Positions 30,605-49,431 of a DNA stretch of 64,000 nt are shown piece by piece. Under the pieces are notes generated by a model. It was not told the origin of the DNA and did no database searches. It saw only the letters and a list, made by a program, of their open reading frames with translations. The stretch lies in contig CM106585.1 in NCBI GenBank assembly GCA_048013815.1, positions 21,514,001 through 21,578,000 on the forward strand. The letters run 5' to 3'. Position numbers and translations under genes: made by a program. Every line of letters starts with the position of its first letter. Positions within the stretch are counted from its first letter, which is position 1. Source of the DNA: Setoptus koraiensis (lineage: Eukaryota > Arthropoda).

Positions 30605-33600
30605 TTAGGTGAGAACTGGATCAACTCTATCGTAGGCACTCCAAACCGACAGTGGATGAACTCTGATCTCTTTGAAGCCGTCAACATCATTCAATTCCTT
30701 CGATCTAAACTTGGCCACAATCAACTTTGTGCCTGAGGATTTTGGTGTAAGCATGATGTTGACTTGGGCCTGTTCATTAACTCCAATTTTGCTGTAACAG
30801 GTAAAAACAGGATGAAAACATTTGCTCATTAATAAACTGTCGTCGATTGATGGTCTTTCAGACAACGAGCCATAATGGGTACTCACCCTTTCACAGGAAT
30901 CTTAATCTGTTTTCCTAGACCCGGCCCCTCCAAATAGAAAACTCCCTTTGTGATTGGTTTTGGGAGCGGATTGGACAGTGTCAGTGTGCATTTAAACGAT
31001 TTTCGTTCTTTGAGTGGCCCATCCACCTGATAGAATCATAATTTAAGAAGGGAGCACCACAAGATAAGATTACATAGCGTTAATATAGTTAGCAGTGACA
31101 TTATCGAGAAAATGTCAAAATGAAGACTTTTCTGTGCGAGCTTACCTGTATTAGGATGTCTGGCATTCTCAATCTGAATGTTTCTTTCTTAAAGAATTCA
31201 TACTCGGTATCTTCAATTCTGGCCAATGCCTGCACTATAAATGAGCTCTGATCGACTAAATGACGTTCATAATCACCGTATTCCAGAGTGACGGTGATTA
31301 TCTCCTCTTGGCCAGGAGTTAAAACGTTGATCTGATTAGTTCGCTTGCAAATGTGTACAATTTGGCCAGTATAAGTTGTAGAGGCTATAACTAATGTTGA
31401 TGGAACAGTGAAGGTTTTTCTAGATGGATTTCTCATTCTTAGAATGGCCCTAAATGATTCGCCGACAACAACATCGTCAGGTAACTGCAGATCAAATCTA
31501 ACACTACCAAACACTTCGTTAATGGTATAACGACTAAATTGATTTTTGCATAGTCTAAGCGCTCTCAGCATAACTTCTCTTTCCTCTTTTGTTTTCTCTT
31601 GATGCTTGTAACGATTTGTTATGTCTTCTCTGTATTGGCTACCCATGGCTTTTGTGATTATGAGTACACCAATAGAGTCTGTTCTATAGGCTAGCAATTT
31701 CAAGGGTTCATCGGGTGTCTCATTGTGCACAATCCATTCGGCTTCGTCGGCGTTCACTTCGGCATACAAGAATTTAGTATCAAAATGTTTAGTTATTTCA
31801 CCGCGTCGACAAGCCTCAACACTGGCTGGCCCCATTTGAAATCGTCCGTCTGATGGCTCTTGTGGGGTGCCGTCGAGCACTTGCCAACCATCGTAGATGC
31901 CCGCTTGAGCCAAATCGGGTCTGGTGAGCCAAACCTCTGTCCAAACGTGGAAATTCCAGACGGAATCGCGTTTAGGCAAAACAATTTGTTGATCGCGCTC
32001 ATCAAACAAATAATCCACTGTTAATGATTGATTTGTATCATGTGCGGAACGATAATTTGTGACCGGACGAGCAGGTATACCTAACGCTCTGCAAATTGTT
32101 GTTGCAACTCCAGCGAATACCCAACATTGGCCATATTTAACAGGCTTTTTCGTCTTGTAAAATTGTTGCAAGATGGCCTTGCTGCCAGTGAAATCGTATG
32201 GATTTGTTCCATGTTTGTAAGCATTTCGTCTGCCATCCTCAGGCCAAAATCCCTGAACTATTCCTGCTTGGGACTTTTCTTCATTGTTGTGGTGCACAAT
32301 TGCCGATATGTGACGAACAACTTTGATTGGATCGCCAGCATCTGAGGCAGCCAGTGAACCTAGATTGAACAATGCCCACACTGAGGCCTCTAAGACATTT
32401 TTCTCATACTGACCAAATACCCAGGCAACGGGCCGTATGCTGTTGTGCGAGCCTCGATAGATGATGCCAGAATCGTTCAAGACATAATCTCTAACGGCTA
32501 CGATGAGTCACATTGCAACAAACAAACAAACAAGCAGAAACGTTGACATGTTATTATATCAAGAAACTTATGACATGTTATTATATCAAGAAACTTATGA
32601 CAAAATTAATTAAGAAAGTAAAAGTAATCTTTTTTTTTGTCGCCTCATGATGTAATACTTGTATCGTATTCGTAGGTGCGTGACTGAATAATCAATTAGT
32701 CGCTTATTATGCGCTAATGAAGCACCTTCGAATCTCATTAGTGCTTGTGTGCTATATGACACGCCAGATGGTGCGTGAACTGTGGTGATAATTTCAACTA
32801 CTTACCTTCTCTGTCTTTGATGTATACAGGATCCTCTGTTTGGTAATGGTTATTCACACACAATCATAGTGAAGATGATTTGTATTTGTTGTTTGTTTGT
32901 ATCCACAACAGATTGTTTGATTGATGGTTAAGCAACCACAACAAAGGCATTAAATCAATGAAATAGTTTTGCATGTGTTGTTTGTTCGATGATTGCACCA
33001 TTGAATGAATATTGTAGAGTTATCATCGGTAGTTAATATTAGTCAACAGATAATTAAATTTTTGTTAGAGTGGGCGTCCAATCATGGTAGTGGTCGTAAA
33101 TAAAGAGTTGATGTTGCATTGTGTTTGTAGTTTTTTTCCAACGATTTTCACATCATTTTTCATTCGAACACAAACGGAACGGGGTATATTGTTTTTTTTT
33201 TTTTTGAAACCAATCAACGAGTCAGGGTCATCCGTCAACGAGGAGATATTGCGAAAATGAATTTAGATTCATTCGTTTTCATAAAAACCAAACGATACAA
33301 CCGATAATGTACCGATACGGTACAGGTCGTTATCAATTAATGATTAATAGATAAGGAATAGACAAATTTTTCAGTTACTTGTTTCCATTCACTATCATCC
33401 GTTTTTGAAAAAAAAAAAAAACATCGAGCTATTGATCATGAATGGCTGAGACGGTCGTATCAATCAAACCCATCATTATAGCTGCTAAGGTTTGATTGAT
33501 TGGAGCCAAAGGAGAACGATTCAAAACTGATAGAAAGATCTCTCGATGCGTTGGCACTCTAATTGATTGTTTTTGGTCAACTCTGACTTCAATTGAACGA

Positions 33601-34896
33601 GCACTCATCAAGTTGCGGGTTAAAATTTCAAAATTCCAAGAGTATCAGATCTCTCTAAGAACTGTCCAATTGAAATCAATTTGTAAATTCCTTCGCTAAA
33701 GGTTACAAAAGGCTTAGTATATACAGAGAAAAAAAAAATGCATTATTGATGACTTACGTTTGCACCACGGATTAAACAAGATAAATATATTCTTTTTGGC
33801 CGTGTGTTTGCTAATCGATCTCTCTAGATGGGTGTCCTTTTTAGATCGAGTATCCACATCAATGGACCATTCACCCACAACAGCCTTGGCCGATGGTGTA
33901 ACCGATATTGTTGCAGTTGCATTGTCAATGGAGGACAACCTTGAATGCCAAGCAGTTTCAGAGGCCAATCCAACAATTAGATGCTCCTCTAGAACAGGTG
34001 TAACAATATGAGTTTGATAGTTCAATTTTTGTGTTGCATTGGCTAATGTAAATGTCAAATTGATTACATCGTCTTCTTTTCTAATTGCTCTAGTGAATGT
34101 TACTTTTAATTTAAATGTTTGTCCTCTTCTCACAACTAATCTAGCTTTCTCATTTGAATCGTCCTTATCAATGGTATTTGTGACAGCAAATGAATCAGTC
34201 CAATGCTCATAACTATTATCTCTTATCATATAGTCGATATTGGAGACTTCCAATGGTACATCATCGTTAATAATGAGAGTTTCGCTAGTAACAATACGCT
34301 CCAGATTGCCCTCAATGTCATCTGATTTGTCCTCTTCAATAGCAGACGTTAGTACAAGATATATTGCAAAAAAAGAAGAGAAATTAAATTGAGAATTGAG
34401 GCAGTAATTACCAGGTATTTAACAAATATTTGCTGTGTGGCATTGGTATTTAAAACATACGATTGTTGGCACGGCGCCAGGGCAACCAACGAGTTATGGT
34501 GGACAAAATTGACCGCTTGCCTCTAGCCTCTTTTTTCTTTTGCAACGCCAAAGTTGATGATTGTGTATTATGAATACTGGCCAGTGAGTTTCGTTTATGA
34601 CGTTCGTGAACATTTCCGGCGCTGGCATCAAGTGTGGCCGACTTTTTCATATTGATCCGTTGACTTATTGGCGCCATCTTGATCAATTCTACTCGTTGTG
34701 TAGTAGACGAAGATAAACAGCTTGTTGTTGGCACCGGTTGTTGGTTATTATGTAAACTATCAACTTTATCACTGCTCTTATTTAGTTTGTTGAATGAATA
34801 GGCACGTTTTCGATGCGGGAATAGATTCACTTTGTTTGCCTGATCGCTCACTGTATGGTCTATGTTTGAGTGTTCATTAAGGCAGCCACTAATCAC
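30605..34896 (-). CDS. Transglutaminase, six exons
   Basis: Cross-links proteins by joining glutamine to lysine side chains (calcium-dependent; in arthropods used in clotting, cuticle and immunity). Exons on the minus strand: 34896-34461, 34333-33758, 32835-32806 (30 bases), 32488-31146, 31026-30887 and 30791-30605. All junctions are GT-AG and in phase, giving about 903 residues. The first ~145 residues are a basic, low-complexity extension. Then come the transglutaminase N domain (exon 2), the catalytic core with Cys in YGQCWVFAGV, His in WNFHVWTEVW and Asp in GWQVLDGTPQE (all of the triad kept), and two C-terminal beta domains. Family length is about 690-770. The 5' limit is uncertain because 34896 is not an ATG; the start may be a downstream Met or an upstream exon. 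Confidence 0.9.
32544..32601. repeat. 27-bp perfect tandem duplication in a transglutaminase intron
   Basis: TGACATGTTATTATATCAAG and the following bases are repeated without change at 32544 and 32571, a fresh tandem duplication in the intron between the 30-base exon and the catalytic exon. Confidence 0.85.
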
Positions 34897-36991
34897 ACCT
34901 CTACCTATGTGATTGTTATTACGGTTACGAATAATAAGTATTTGGGAGCCAGTATTTAACGAGTGACTGTGGTGCTGTTATCACCAAATCACGACTTGCA
35001 TTGGTGACTTATTATTTAAACTCATAATCACACACTAGTTAGTGTTAGGTATCATCACATTGCTCGCTGCTATCGTTGCTGGGTTTGCGAAAAAACAAGC
35101 TTCAAATAATTGAGTCAACTTCGCTAGCTAAGTTTCTCTATGAAAAGTGAGTCCGTGTGTTGTTGAGTAATGCAAAGCGACTGAAAGAATCGTCAGACTC
35201 ACAAGTGTGCAAACAAAATGTTGCAAATTGAATGCTCAATAATACTAGTGACACACCTGTTGTTAGTGTTGCATTCTTTTCTATTGATCTAGGCAGTTTA
35301 ATATTATTAGAATAGTGTTTTGGGACGTGCTCCTTATAAGACAACTGTTGCTGTAAGTCGTTGTTGTTGTTGTTGTTGTTGTGGCGCTGTTGTCAATAAA
35401 ACTTTACTCACTTTATTCTTTCAAAATTGCACATACATACATATACACATTGCTGAGGGCGATGGTGTAACTAATGAATTACAATCAGCGTTGTAATACA
35501 GTATGGGATAAAAGCGAGTGATAAAAGAATAACAATTCGTGTAAAGAGAAAAAGTTTTTAGCTGCTGCCGCTGCTACTATTGACAGCACAATGCAAATCT
35601 CAAATACGGAATCCCAAATATCCGATACGACGAGATACGACGACGCAAAGTGCCTACTGGCAACGCTAGAAAATGTGCACCAAGACGAATCGTGTATTGG
35701 TTGGCCAATCGTTCACGATGTTTAAGAGCTTGCGATATAGCTGCTGGCTGATACTGGCACCAACAACCAGTACGACAGCAACAAACTCTTTTTTATTGGT
35801 GTTGCTCAGAGGATCGCAGCAAAATGGGACTGACGACATACGGTTAGTTAGCTGGAAATAAGCTCGCCATGTGCGAGCTAAATAGACAACCTGCTGCTTT
35901 TACATAACAAGCATTTTGTGGTTATAGTCGTGTTATTCAGCTTGTGGCGAAACCACTAAATCTTGTCTAATCTTGTTATTAATCAATTCTCGAATGCGAT
36001 GATCGAAGGAAATCCCATTCTCAGAGCTATTGCTTGCTCAGGCACGAGAATACCCTGTGAATGGCAGGCTGCGATGAAAAAGAACGAGACTGAAAAGAAT
36101 CACCATGAACGATATGAAATGCAATGCATTTGTTTCGTGATTAGCCGCTGTTAGTTGCATGAACCTATTAATAAAATAAATATACATTTGTTAGACTTTC
36201 AGTTTCAGTGTAAAAACAACAGCTCGCACACACCTCTTTCCCTTCCTTCGCCCTTGCCACTGATCGCCGAGATAGTTAGAGATAGTTAGGGATAGTTAGG
36301 GATAGAAATAGAGTCAGGCTGAGCTTATCGTTCACAAAACTACTTTTATAGCCATGATTCGACGCCTGTTTTCCTCTTTTATTGTGGCAATGTATGTGTG
36401 TTGTTGTTGTTGCTGCTGCTTCCGTCGTTGTTGTTGTTGTTACCGGTGGTGATCGTGAAGATGATTGAACACCCACTCAATATGATAAGAACACTTTCTT
36501 CGAGTTTCTCGACAAGACATCGAACACGACAGAGTTCACTAATAGCAGTGGCTGTTGTTTGTCTCTATCATTTTCTGCCTGATTTGTTTGTTTGTTTACT
36601 GTTTGGAGATCATTGATCTTGACAGCATCAGATGGAATAGGCAACATTCTTGCTGCATTTGATGGAGCAAGCACTGCTTGCCTCATCAAATGAATATCAG
36701 ATTTAAAATAGTAAACAAACACAGACAAGTTTCCAATAATGACCGCACGATGAGTGCAACTTGAAACTTGTTCAAGAAAAATATGCCTTTCTCGTTCTTA
36801 CCTCTTTCTCTCAAGGCGCTCACCAATGTCGGAAGGACATACTTCCGCTCCAAGGTGGCGCCATCTAATATCACTACATCATGTCAAAATTCCTTTGGGA
36901 AGTGGCCTCACCAGAATAAAGTTTACTTAAAAAACCGTTCAATACAAATCGGTGGCCATTGGCAGAGATGCACACCAACATGCAATTACAA
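34897..36991. other. Intergenic, no gene recognised
   Basis: About 2.1 kb between the transglutaminase 5' side and the ABCG stop. It may hold the transglutaminase promoter and a 5' exon. Seen here: a (GTT)7 run near 35361-35383 and a short GATAGTTAGG repeat near 36267-36305. The open frames are short and not protein-like. Confidence 0.6.
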
Positions 36992-39571
36992 TCATGAATT
37001 CAAATGGGACTTCAATACAAAATACAATGAAAGTCTGAATACAATCACCATCGCTAGTAAACTAATCAGTCCGACGGGCATCTCATAGTCGTGAATAGTG
37101 TATGTTGTCATCGGGAATGGTCGCAAATCGTCGCAATCCCTAATTTCACGGCCAAATGTCTGAGTTCGGCTCAGTCTGTCTGCAATGGTATCAAATAGAT
37201 CAACTTTTTTTGAATTCACTTTGTTCAGAGTTCCGTTGGAACCGGCACTCAATAAGCTCTTGCGCGTTTCTAATTCTTCATCGCCATTCTCCATAAAAAA
37301 CTTCATCAATCGTTTTACCTGGTCTGTAACTCCAATAATTGTGGCATGAGCTGCTGTCTTTTCTCCAGTTTGTTGTTTCATTTTTACAAATGGACACGAA
37401 CACTGATCATAGCCATATCTGGCCACCATCAACGAAGTTATAGAGTGCCTATAAGGACTTAGGTAGCTCATGAACCGGAAGAAGACATTCCAATGCTTGG
37501 CTCGTATAATATAACCCGAAAGGGGTAAAAAGGGCAGCGCGGTACCAAGGGCAAAACATTGTGCCACTTGCATGTGATTAATAAATATTGCCCCGCAAAG
37601 TAGACCTAATGAGTACATTACATGATTAACAAGCACCATTGTTAGACAACTTATGGTCAGGCGCCAGGCTACTTGCATGTAAAGTGAGATTAATTGTTCG
37701 GAATGATCGCTGTTGCCATTTTGCATGTGGTCTAAATTTATTTGACCTGTCAACGGATATAATATAAGAACACTGATAATCGGATAAATGGTCTCATAGG
37801 GAAATTCTGCAATTGTTTGAGCTACCAAATAAGTGCTCAATGGATATAGAGAATTCTGTGTTTCCTTTCTAATTAGATCAATTGACAATGGCATCAATGT
37901 TGATGTGTGTGTTAGGGTATTGATGGACAAGGCAAATATCATCATTGATAGTAGCATTAAATTCTCTATTGTTGCTCTAGCTTCCAATTGCAACGAATGA
38001 ATAGAATTGGTATGGTTTTCGTCATTTGTTATTTTTTCCAAGAATTGCATCAAATCAATCTCTTGCTGGTAATTGGGACAAGCGTTTGGAATTCCAACAG
38101 TGCCAAATACGTGCCACATAATTACTGGTACAACTATATGAAATACTAAACGTGATCGACAATAGGATTTATTGCGTATCAGACACAGGTAGTGACGTTT
38201 AGTCAAAAGACCCAGTTGATTACAACTCAATTTTCGCTCTGATCTTTGGCCACTCGCAGTGGTCGTTTTCAATAGGCATTCATCAATAAAAAGCTGGCCA
38301 ATTTGTTTGCTTTCTGTTTTGGTTCCTAGAAAACTTTTCTTCATCAGCGTTGCTGTCGCTTGATGATTCATTGAGCTAAATCGTTGCTTGAAATAATTAA
38401 CTAACTTGTTTATTGGCTTCGAGCCTGTTTCACCAGAACCTATCTCCACCAGAAATGAAGCCGGATTATAAGTTGGGTTGGGCATTTTCAAATTTGCAAT
38501 TTCGTTGAGTATGTCGCTAACATTTCTAGGTTGCTCATTATAAATAATTTGACCGCATTTAGACATGGCGACAACTCTGTCAAACAATGTAAACAATTCC
38601 ACTTGCGGTTGATGAACAATCATCACAATCGCCATAGGTGGCAGTTTTTCGTCACATTCGTTTTCTATCACCGCAAGTTTCTTTAGTAATTTTACTAATT
38701 TCAAACTGGACAAAGAATCTAGCCCAGTTGTTGGCTCATCTAAAACAAGTATATCCGGCCTGTGAACAATCTCTCTGGCAACAGAAAGTCGCTTCTGTTC
38801 ACCGCCGGATATTGTTCGTATAGGCACATCTAGGCACTTAGTTAATTGTAAAGAATCGGCTAATTGGTGGACCTTTTCATCGATTTCTGCATCAGTTTTG
38901 TGCAAATTGGGCATGCGACACAGTCTGAGTCGCACAACAAATGTCAAATCCTCTCTAACTGTCAGACATTGTATCAAGTTGTCATTTTGATTGATTATGC
39001 TCACTTGGAGTTTTTTCTTTCTTTCCCCAAATAATGTGCTGTTGCTTTTATTTGATCGAGATGAATGATGATCATTGTTTGAAATACATGATAGAGACCC
39101 TGATGCTGATCTTCGAACATTTTCGCTGCTGTCTATTATTGAATCACCTGTTTTGTCATCAGCTACGAATATACATCCATTCAGATTATTTTTCTCTAAA
39201 GAGTTTAACTGAAACAAAGCTCTTATTAGCGTTGTTTTCCCACAGCCACTTGGGCCCAATATGGCGGTCAGCTTTCCCGATTCTATTTCTCCGAAAGACT
39301 CATTCAATATCAAATGCCGCTGCCCATCCAAATCACGTGCACGTGACGAGCCAGATATCCAGCTGGGATAGCGGACTTTTTTTTGAGTGATATAATTCAA
39401 ATTGTTCCATTTGATTGAGAAACTTTCATCTGGTATCGAGTAAGTTGTTGATGCTTCTTGTTTGTTTTCGACAGCATACTGACACAAAAATGATTCTGGC
39501 GTTAAATCGAAGCACTTGTCTACGGCGAATTTGGTTAGTTTGATTTGTTGAGCTGGTTGGTTGATATGCAT
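36992..39571 (-). CDS. ABC transporter, subfamily G half-transporter
   Basis: A single-exon gene of 859 residues with the N-terminal ATPase and C-terminal membrane order typical of ABCG (White/Scarlet/ABCG1/ABCG2 type). It probably works as a dimer at a membrane, exporting lipids, pigments or xenobiotics; the substrate is not deducible. Walker A is GPSGCGKTT (106-114). A variable insert with serines follows (about 140-170). The signature is ISGGEQKRLSVA (about 259), Walker B ILVLDEPTTGLD (about 282), and the H-loop VHQP. About six membrane segments follow residue 500, including WHVFGTVG and LVNHVMYSLGLLCGAIF. The ATG at 39571 (MHINQPAQQ) is the first in frame. Absence of introns over 2.6 kb is unusual for an animal ABCG gene. 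Confidence 0.93.
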   Translation of the reverse strand: MHINQPAQQIKLTKFAVDKCFDLTPESFLCQYAVENKQEASTTYSIPDESFSIKWNNLNYITQKKVRYPSWISGSSRARDLDGQRHLILNESFGEIESGKLTAILGPSGCGKTTLIRALFQLNSLEKNNLNGCIFVADDKTGDSIIDSSENVRRSASGSLSCISNNDHHSSRSNKSNSTLFGERKKKLQVSIINQNDNLIQCLTVREDLTFVVRLRLCRMPNLHKTDAEIDEKVHQLADSLQLTKCLDVPIRTISGGEQKRLSVAREIVHRPDILVLDEPTTGLDSLSSLKLVKLLKKLAVIENECDEKLPPMAIVMIVHQPQVELFTLFDRVVAMSKCGQIIYNEQPRNVSDILNEIANLKMPNPTYNPASFLVEIGSGETGSKPINKLVNYFKQRFSSMNHQATATLMKKSFLGTKTESKQIGQLFIDECLLKTTTASGQRSERKLSCNQLGLLTKRHYLCLIRNKSYCRSRLVFHIVVPVIMWHVFGTVGIPNACPNYQQEIDLMQFLEKITNDENHTNSIHSLQLEARATIENLMLLSMMIFALSINTLTHTSTLMPLSIDLIRKETQNSLYPLSTYLVAQTIAEFPYETIYPIISVLILYPLTGQINLDHMQNGNSDHSEQLISLYMQVAWRLTISCLTMVLVNHVMYSLGLLCGAIFINHMQVAQCFALGTALPFLPLSGYIIRAKHWNVFFRFMSYLSPYRHSITSLMVARYGYDQCSCPFVKMKQQTGEKTAAHATIIGVTDQVKRLMKFFMENGDEELETRKSLLSAGSNGTLNKVNSKKVDLFDTIADRLSRTQTFGREIRDCDDLRPFPMTTYTIHDYEMPVGLISLLAMVIVFRLSLYFVLKSHLNS

Positions 39572-42500
39572 ATTTTGACAGGAGTGATTGCTTGCATAAG
39601 TGTATGATGAAATTGAGTTGACTCAAGGCTCTTAGCGACTGAGTTATCTCCAAAGAGACTGTCATTTTCAGTAACTGTCATTGAAAGTCAGGCAGCAACG
39701 TGTGATAGCAACTTGCTGCCGCACGATGCGGAAATCTCCGACCTTCCACATGAGCGGTTACTACCTCTCAGTCGTCACTAAAATAGTCATTATCCAAGGT
39801 AGTGTGGAGGTTTTCCAGCAACCGTCTATACACGTGATCACGTTTAGACACGATTACTAGATTGAGCAAAAAACAACTAATAGATTGTATCTATCAGTCG
39901 GTAGTTGAACACTAGCGTGTAAGACAAATTGTGAGCAAATGTAACAATTATCGACTTGTTTTTGTTTTGAAACATTCCATAGAATCCTCATGACGTCGAA
40001 GGTAGAGCATGCACGCCAGCATGCAAGTTGATTCATTAAGGCGCTAATTAAATCACGATAATAATTGCGGATCTATGCGAGTCAAAATTTTACGCTGTTA
40101 TCTGGAAGGTCGTTTTTATGCTAGTATCTTACAATCTGTATAATCGTGTTTGAGCGCACCCGCTCGCTGATAATATACTGTCTTGCAGGCCTTGATCTAA
40201 GATGCCACATGTATCGAGTAGCGAGCTATCTCGAAAGGCTCATCTCGGAAGGCGGCCTTCATTACGTCACAGCATGACAGCTATTGACAAAGATTTGCTC
40301 AAATGAAGGGATAATGAAAATTGAGAGTTAAAGCTGGCAAATGCGATTGCCTATTCAGCGAAAATACTACTACTCATGCTTGATAACTCAGCAATCGTAA
40401 AAATTTTATCTTGAGCAGTATAAAAGGCCAGCCTTTCGCCGGAACAAAAAAAAATTACATCGCAGGGTGAACCAGAAGCTTCAATCGCTAATTTGACTCA
40501 TGTCATTTTGAAGTATTTCGATTGAGTTACGTGACTAGCTAAGTAATTGTAAGTAATTTATGATTAGCATGTTTTCTTGGATTCCACTCCAGTGTGAGAA
40601 ACAATGCAAAATCCGCCGCGCACCACATAACGTTTTCGTACAATGAATCGCTTCTTTTTCGATGCAAATTAAATGATGTCTATTTTGTTTTGCTCAAGCG
40701 AATTACACTCAAATAATGTTATGCAACTTGGCAGGACGACTGAACGTGTTTAACTGGTTCCCCATGGAATAATCGCTGCGAAAGTGTACATTTTTATGTA
40801 TGTTCAGTCGTTAAATTTTTCAATTTTGTAAACAATACACAATGTAATGTGTCGGAGCAAAGGCAAGTCAGCAAGAAGTATCTAGAGTGTGCACAGTGGC
40901 CTCATTGTTCATTGTTAGTTATTTTGGTTTTTCGTGAGATTTGCAAGAATAAGACAAAAATAACTTTCGAGCGGCGACAGATGGCATAGATGTGCATAGA
41001 GTATGTGCTGTATTGAGGACCGTTAGCGTCAGGCCGCGTTGAATACGGCAAACTGATATTGTTGGTATATTGTCCGGGCCCTGAAACTGTCAGTTTTCCT
41101 TATCAAGTTATTGCAAACTATCTTCTGGTGAAATTTTGCCATTGCGGCACTCACAAGTTATCTCTAGAGGGGGGAGGTGTAAGGGAGAACGTCAAATAGC
41201 AGGGAAATAGTTGGCGGAATTTGTTACGATACATGACACTTGTCATATTATCACTCTTGTGGAGCATCGATATCATCATACAGTGGTGACATGAGCCACT
41301 TTTTGGCTCATTAGTTTGCGCTGTTTGTCCACGGCCAGCGATTCACATGCACGTCGTTGGTCAACTAACAGACTTTTTTACTTAGCTGCTTGCCACTGCC
41401 ATTACCATTAAACACGAGCAGAGATTTTGCTCACACACATTTTTTTGGGGCACCATTGGGGCCCCCGAATGTGTGAGCACGCATGCGTTGTGGCCAAGTG
41501 ACACCTAACGAATTTCGTATTCAACACTACTGGTGATCGAATAAATTACGTAACGCGTGACCATAATGCGCACTTGTCAAACACCAAACAAGCATATATA
41601 CTCATAAATACCACAGCATCGGCTAACCCGAGCCTTGGGTCAGTAGCTTACTAAACAGTTTAGTTAGTGTGTAGTGATATCAGGTTACGGCCAGCCAATT
41701 AACATACGCAATGCGCTTGCCTTGACAATTAACATGAAACAAACGACAAAAACGATGAAGCAGTAGGCAGAAAATGAGCGATTGTCATGAGGAAACGATC
41801 GATAAGCAACCAGAAATAAGTATAAGCGATTCGTCGTCGTGTTAACAAATGGCTGTTAACAAACAATTCATCGCAACGATGCTTTCGTCGTTTTACCATT
41901 AGTCAAATTACGACAGGCACACCAGAAAAAATAACAACACCATTGTTACTGAGACTCAATATCTCGATATATTAACTCTACCCAATTCTCAGAAAGAATA
42001 ACAATAGTATTGTTTGAGTTGGATGAAGTTAATATATCGAGTTATCGAGTCTCGAAATTGGCCAAAGTGACCCCACAAGTTACTTTTAGCTTTAGATTCG
42101 TCGCGCAAGTCATCAGTCAAAATGACCGAAATGATCACAATGTTAGACTTTTTTTAAGTATGCTCGGGCAGCATTTGCTCTAGCTGACAAACAACACTCA
42201 TCGGACGATGGATACCAGCTAATACACGGCCAGTTATATTATTGGTGTGAGTGAGAGGGTGGGTGCAGGCGCCTCAAAATGATGCCGATATGGAGTGGCT
42301 AAATATTTGACAGAAATATATATTAAATATATGCTCAATAATATATATGCGTCATATAATCAATTAGGTGAAATCAATCAAAATCGCAAATATTGGTAAG
42401 TAATCAACAATCTAATTAAGCAAGCGTTGTTTGTGATAATTGCATGTCACATATACACACCAACTAGCGCAATAACAATCGTTCAGTTGTATTGGCTGAT

Positions 42501-43644
42501 CATGAAATAGGCCCCAGTAATTGTTCGAACAAGCTCTATTGAATGTGCATCTCAATCAGATATGTAGAAAGAAAATCGGAGCAACAAACTCATTATCAGT
42601 TCAATTCGAATAACATTGAACATCGCGTCAATTATTGTGCAAATAGTCAACATTCAATTATAGTGAAGTTAGTTATGACATCCATTGAACGACCCAAATA
42701 GTTTTGCTTAACTTTCATTCAAACCGATAACATATAATAATGGCCTCATATAAGTTTCCGCCAACTATTCGATGCACCCGCTCCCCTCTACTTTCGATCA
42801 GTCAGTTGGGGCCCATCAGCGATTGAGAAACGCATGATATGGTGCATTTATGAGTCTCTTTGTTGTTTGTTTGTTCTAAGTATATCACACCACGGATAGC
42901 GACTTGAGCGTCCAAATGGAATGCCAATTTCAATGGCAAACTAAAAACCAGGGGCAAGCAAAACGTATTAGTCAGCATTTCCGAGAATCGGACTTGACAC
43001 GCTTTCGTCGTATTAAAGCGGCCTTTGCTTTACCATAGGTATTCTGATTAAATGATGGGTCAAACATGACGCCATGCTAACTAGCATTATTTATATAAGC
43101 CTGTCGACTGTTATTTATCCATTGCATCATGTATTGGCACTTGCACCAGCACACACCTACGCTAATCTCTGTATGCATACTTATCTATGTATTTATATTT
43201 TCTTATTCTTTAGAGGACACCAGACTGGATCAAATTATCTGGGATTATATTGGCAAAGTTCTATGGCAATATTCAGGCAAGCACCTGAAAACAAGACAAG
43301 TGCAATGCTGGCCAGGTATTAGAATGGTCAGATAGTTGTAGTATTCAAGCGTTGTTTGAGTGGCTTGAATGTGTTTTAAATATATTCAATATTTTGTACG
43401 TGTGACATCATTAAATGAACTTATGAACAATAATGACCAATAACGACTATCAATAGAGAGTGATTACAACATAGAAGCTACTCAACGAAATTAAATTGTG
43501 ATTCTAGCTAAATTGTTACCATAATAGAAGATATATAGTTTATTAAGTAGAGCAAAGGAAAGAAGATTATTGTTATAGTTGTAGCAACAAATTGAATTAG
43601 TTAGATATGTCAGTGATAAACAGCAATAGGCGACCACACTCAAT
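39572..43644. other. 4-kb intergenic region between divergent genes
   Basis: Separates the minus-strand ABCG gene from the plus-strand GPCR and probably holds both promoters. No convincing gene is seen. A 27-bp imperfect inverted repeat lies at 41951-42053. A smaller inverted pair of GCTCACACA-type arms lies at about 41428-41482. A candidate 5' exon of the GPCR (about 43215-43313, between TTTAG and GTATT) reads as plausible protein in one frame but is unproven. Confidence 0.5.
41951..42053. repeat. Imperfect inverted repeat, 27-bp arms
   Basis: GAGACTCAATATCTCGATAT at 41951 onward pairs with a 27-base arm at 42027-42053 (about 25 of 27 positions), with a 49-base loop. It could be a small MITE, a hairpin RNA, or a regulatory palindrome. 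Confidence 0.8.

Positions 43645-49431
<5,787 letters not shown>

Noticed and set aside
33429-33699. Short frames near poly(A)/poly(T) runs in the second transglutaminase intron
   Set aside because: Short, overlapping on both strands, and inside a well-supported intron.
43129-43335. Possible neuropeptide precursor or separate small gene
   Set aside because: No convincing cleavage sites or family likeness; at best part of a 5' exon of the GPCR.
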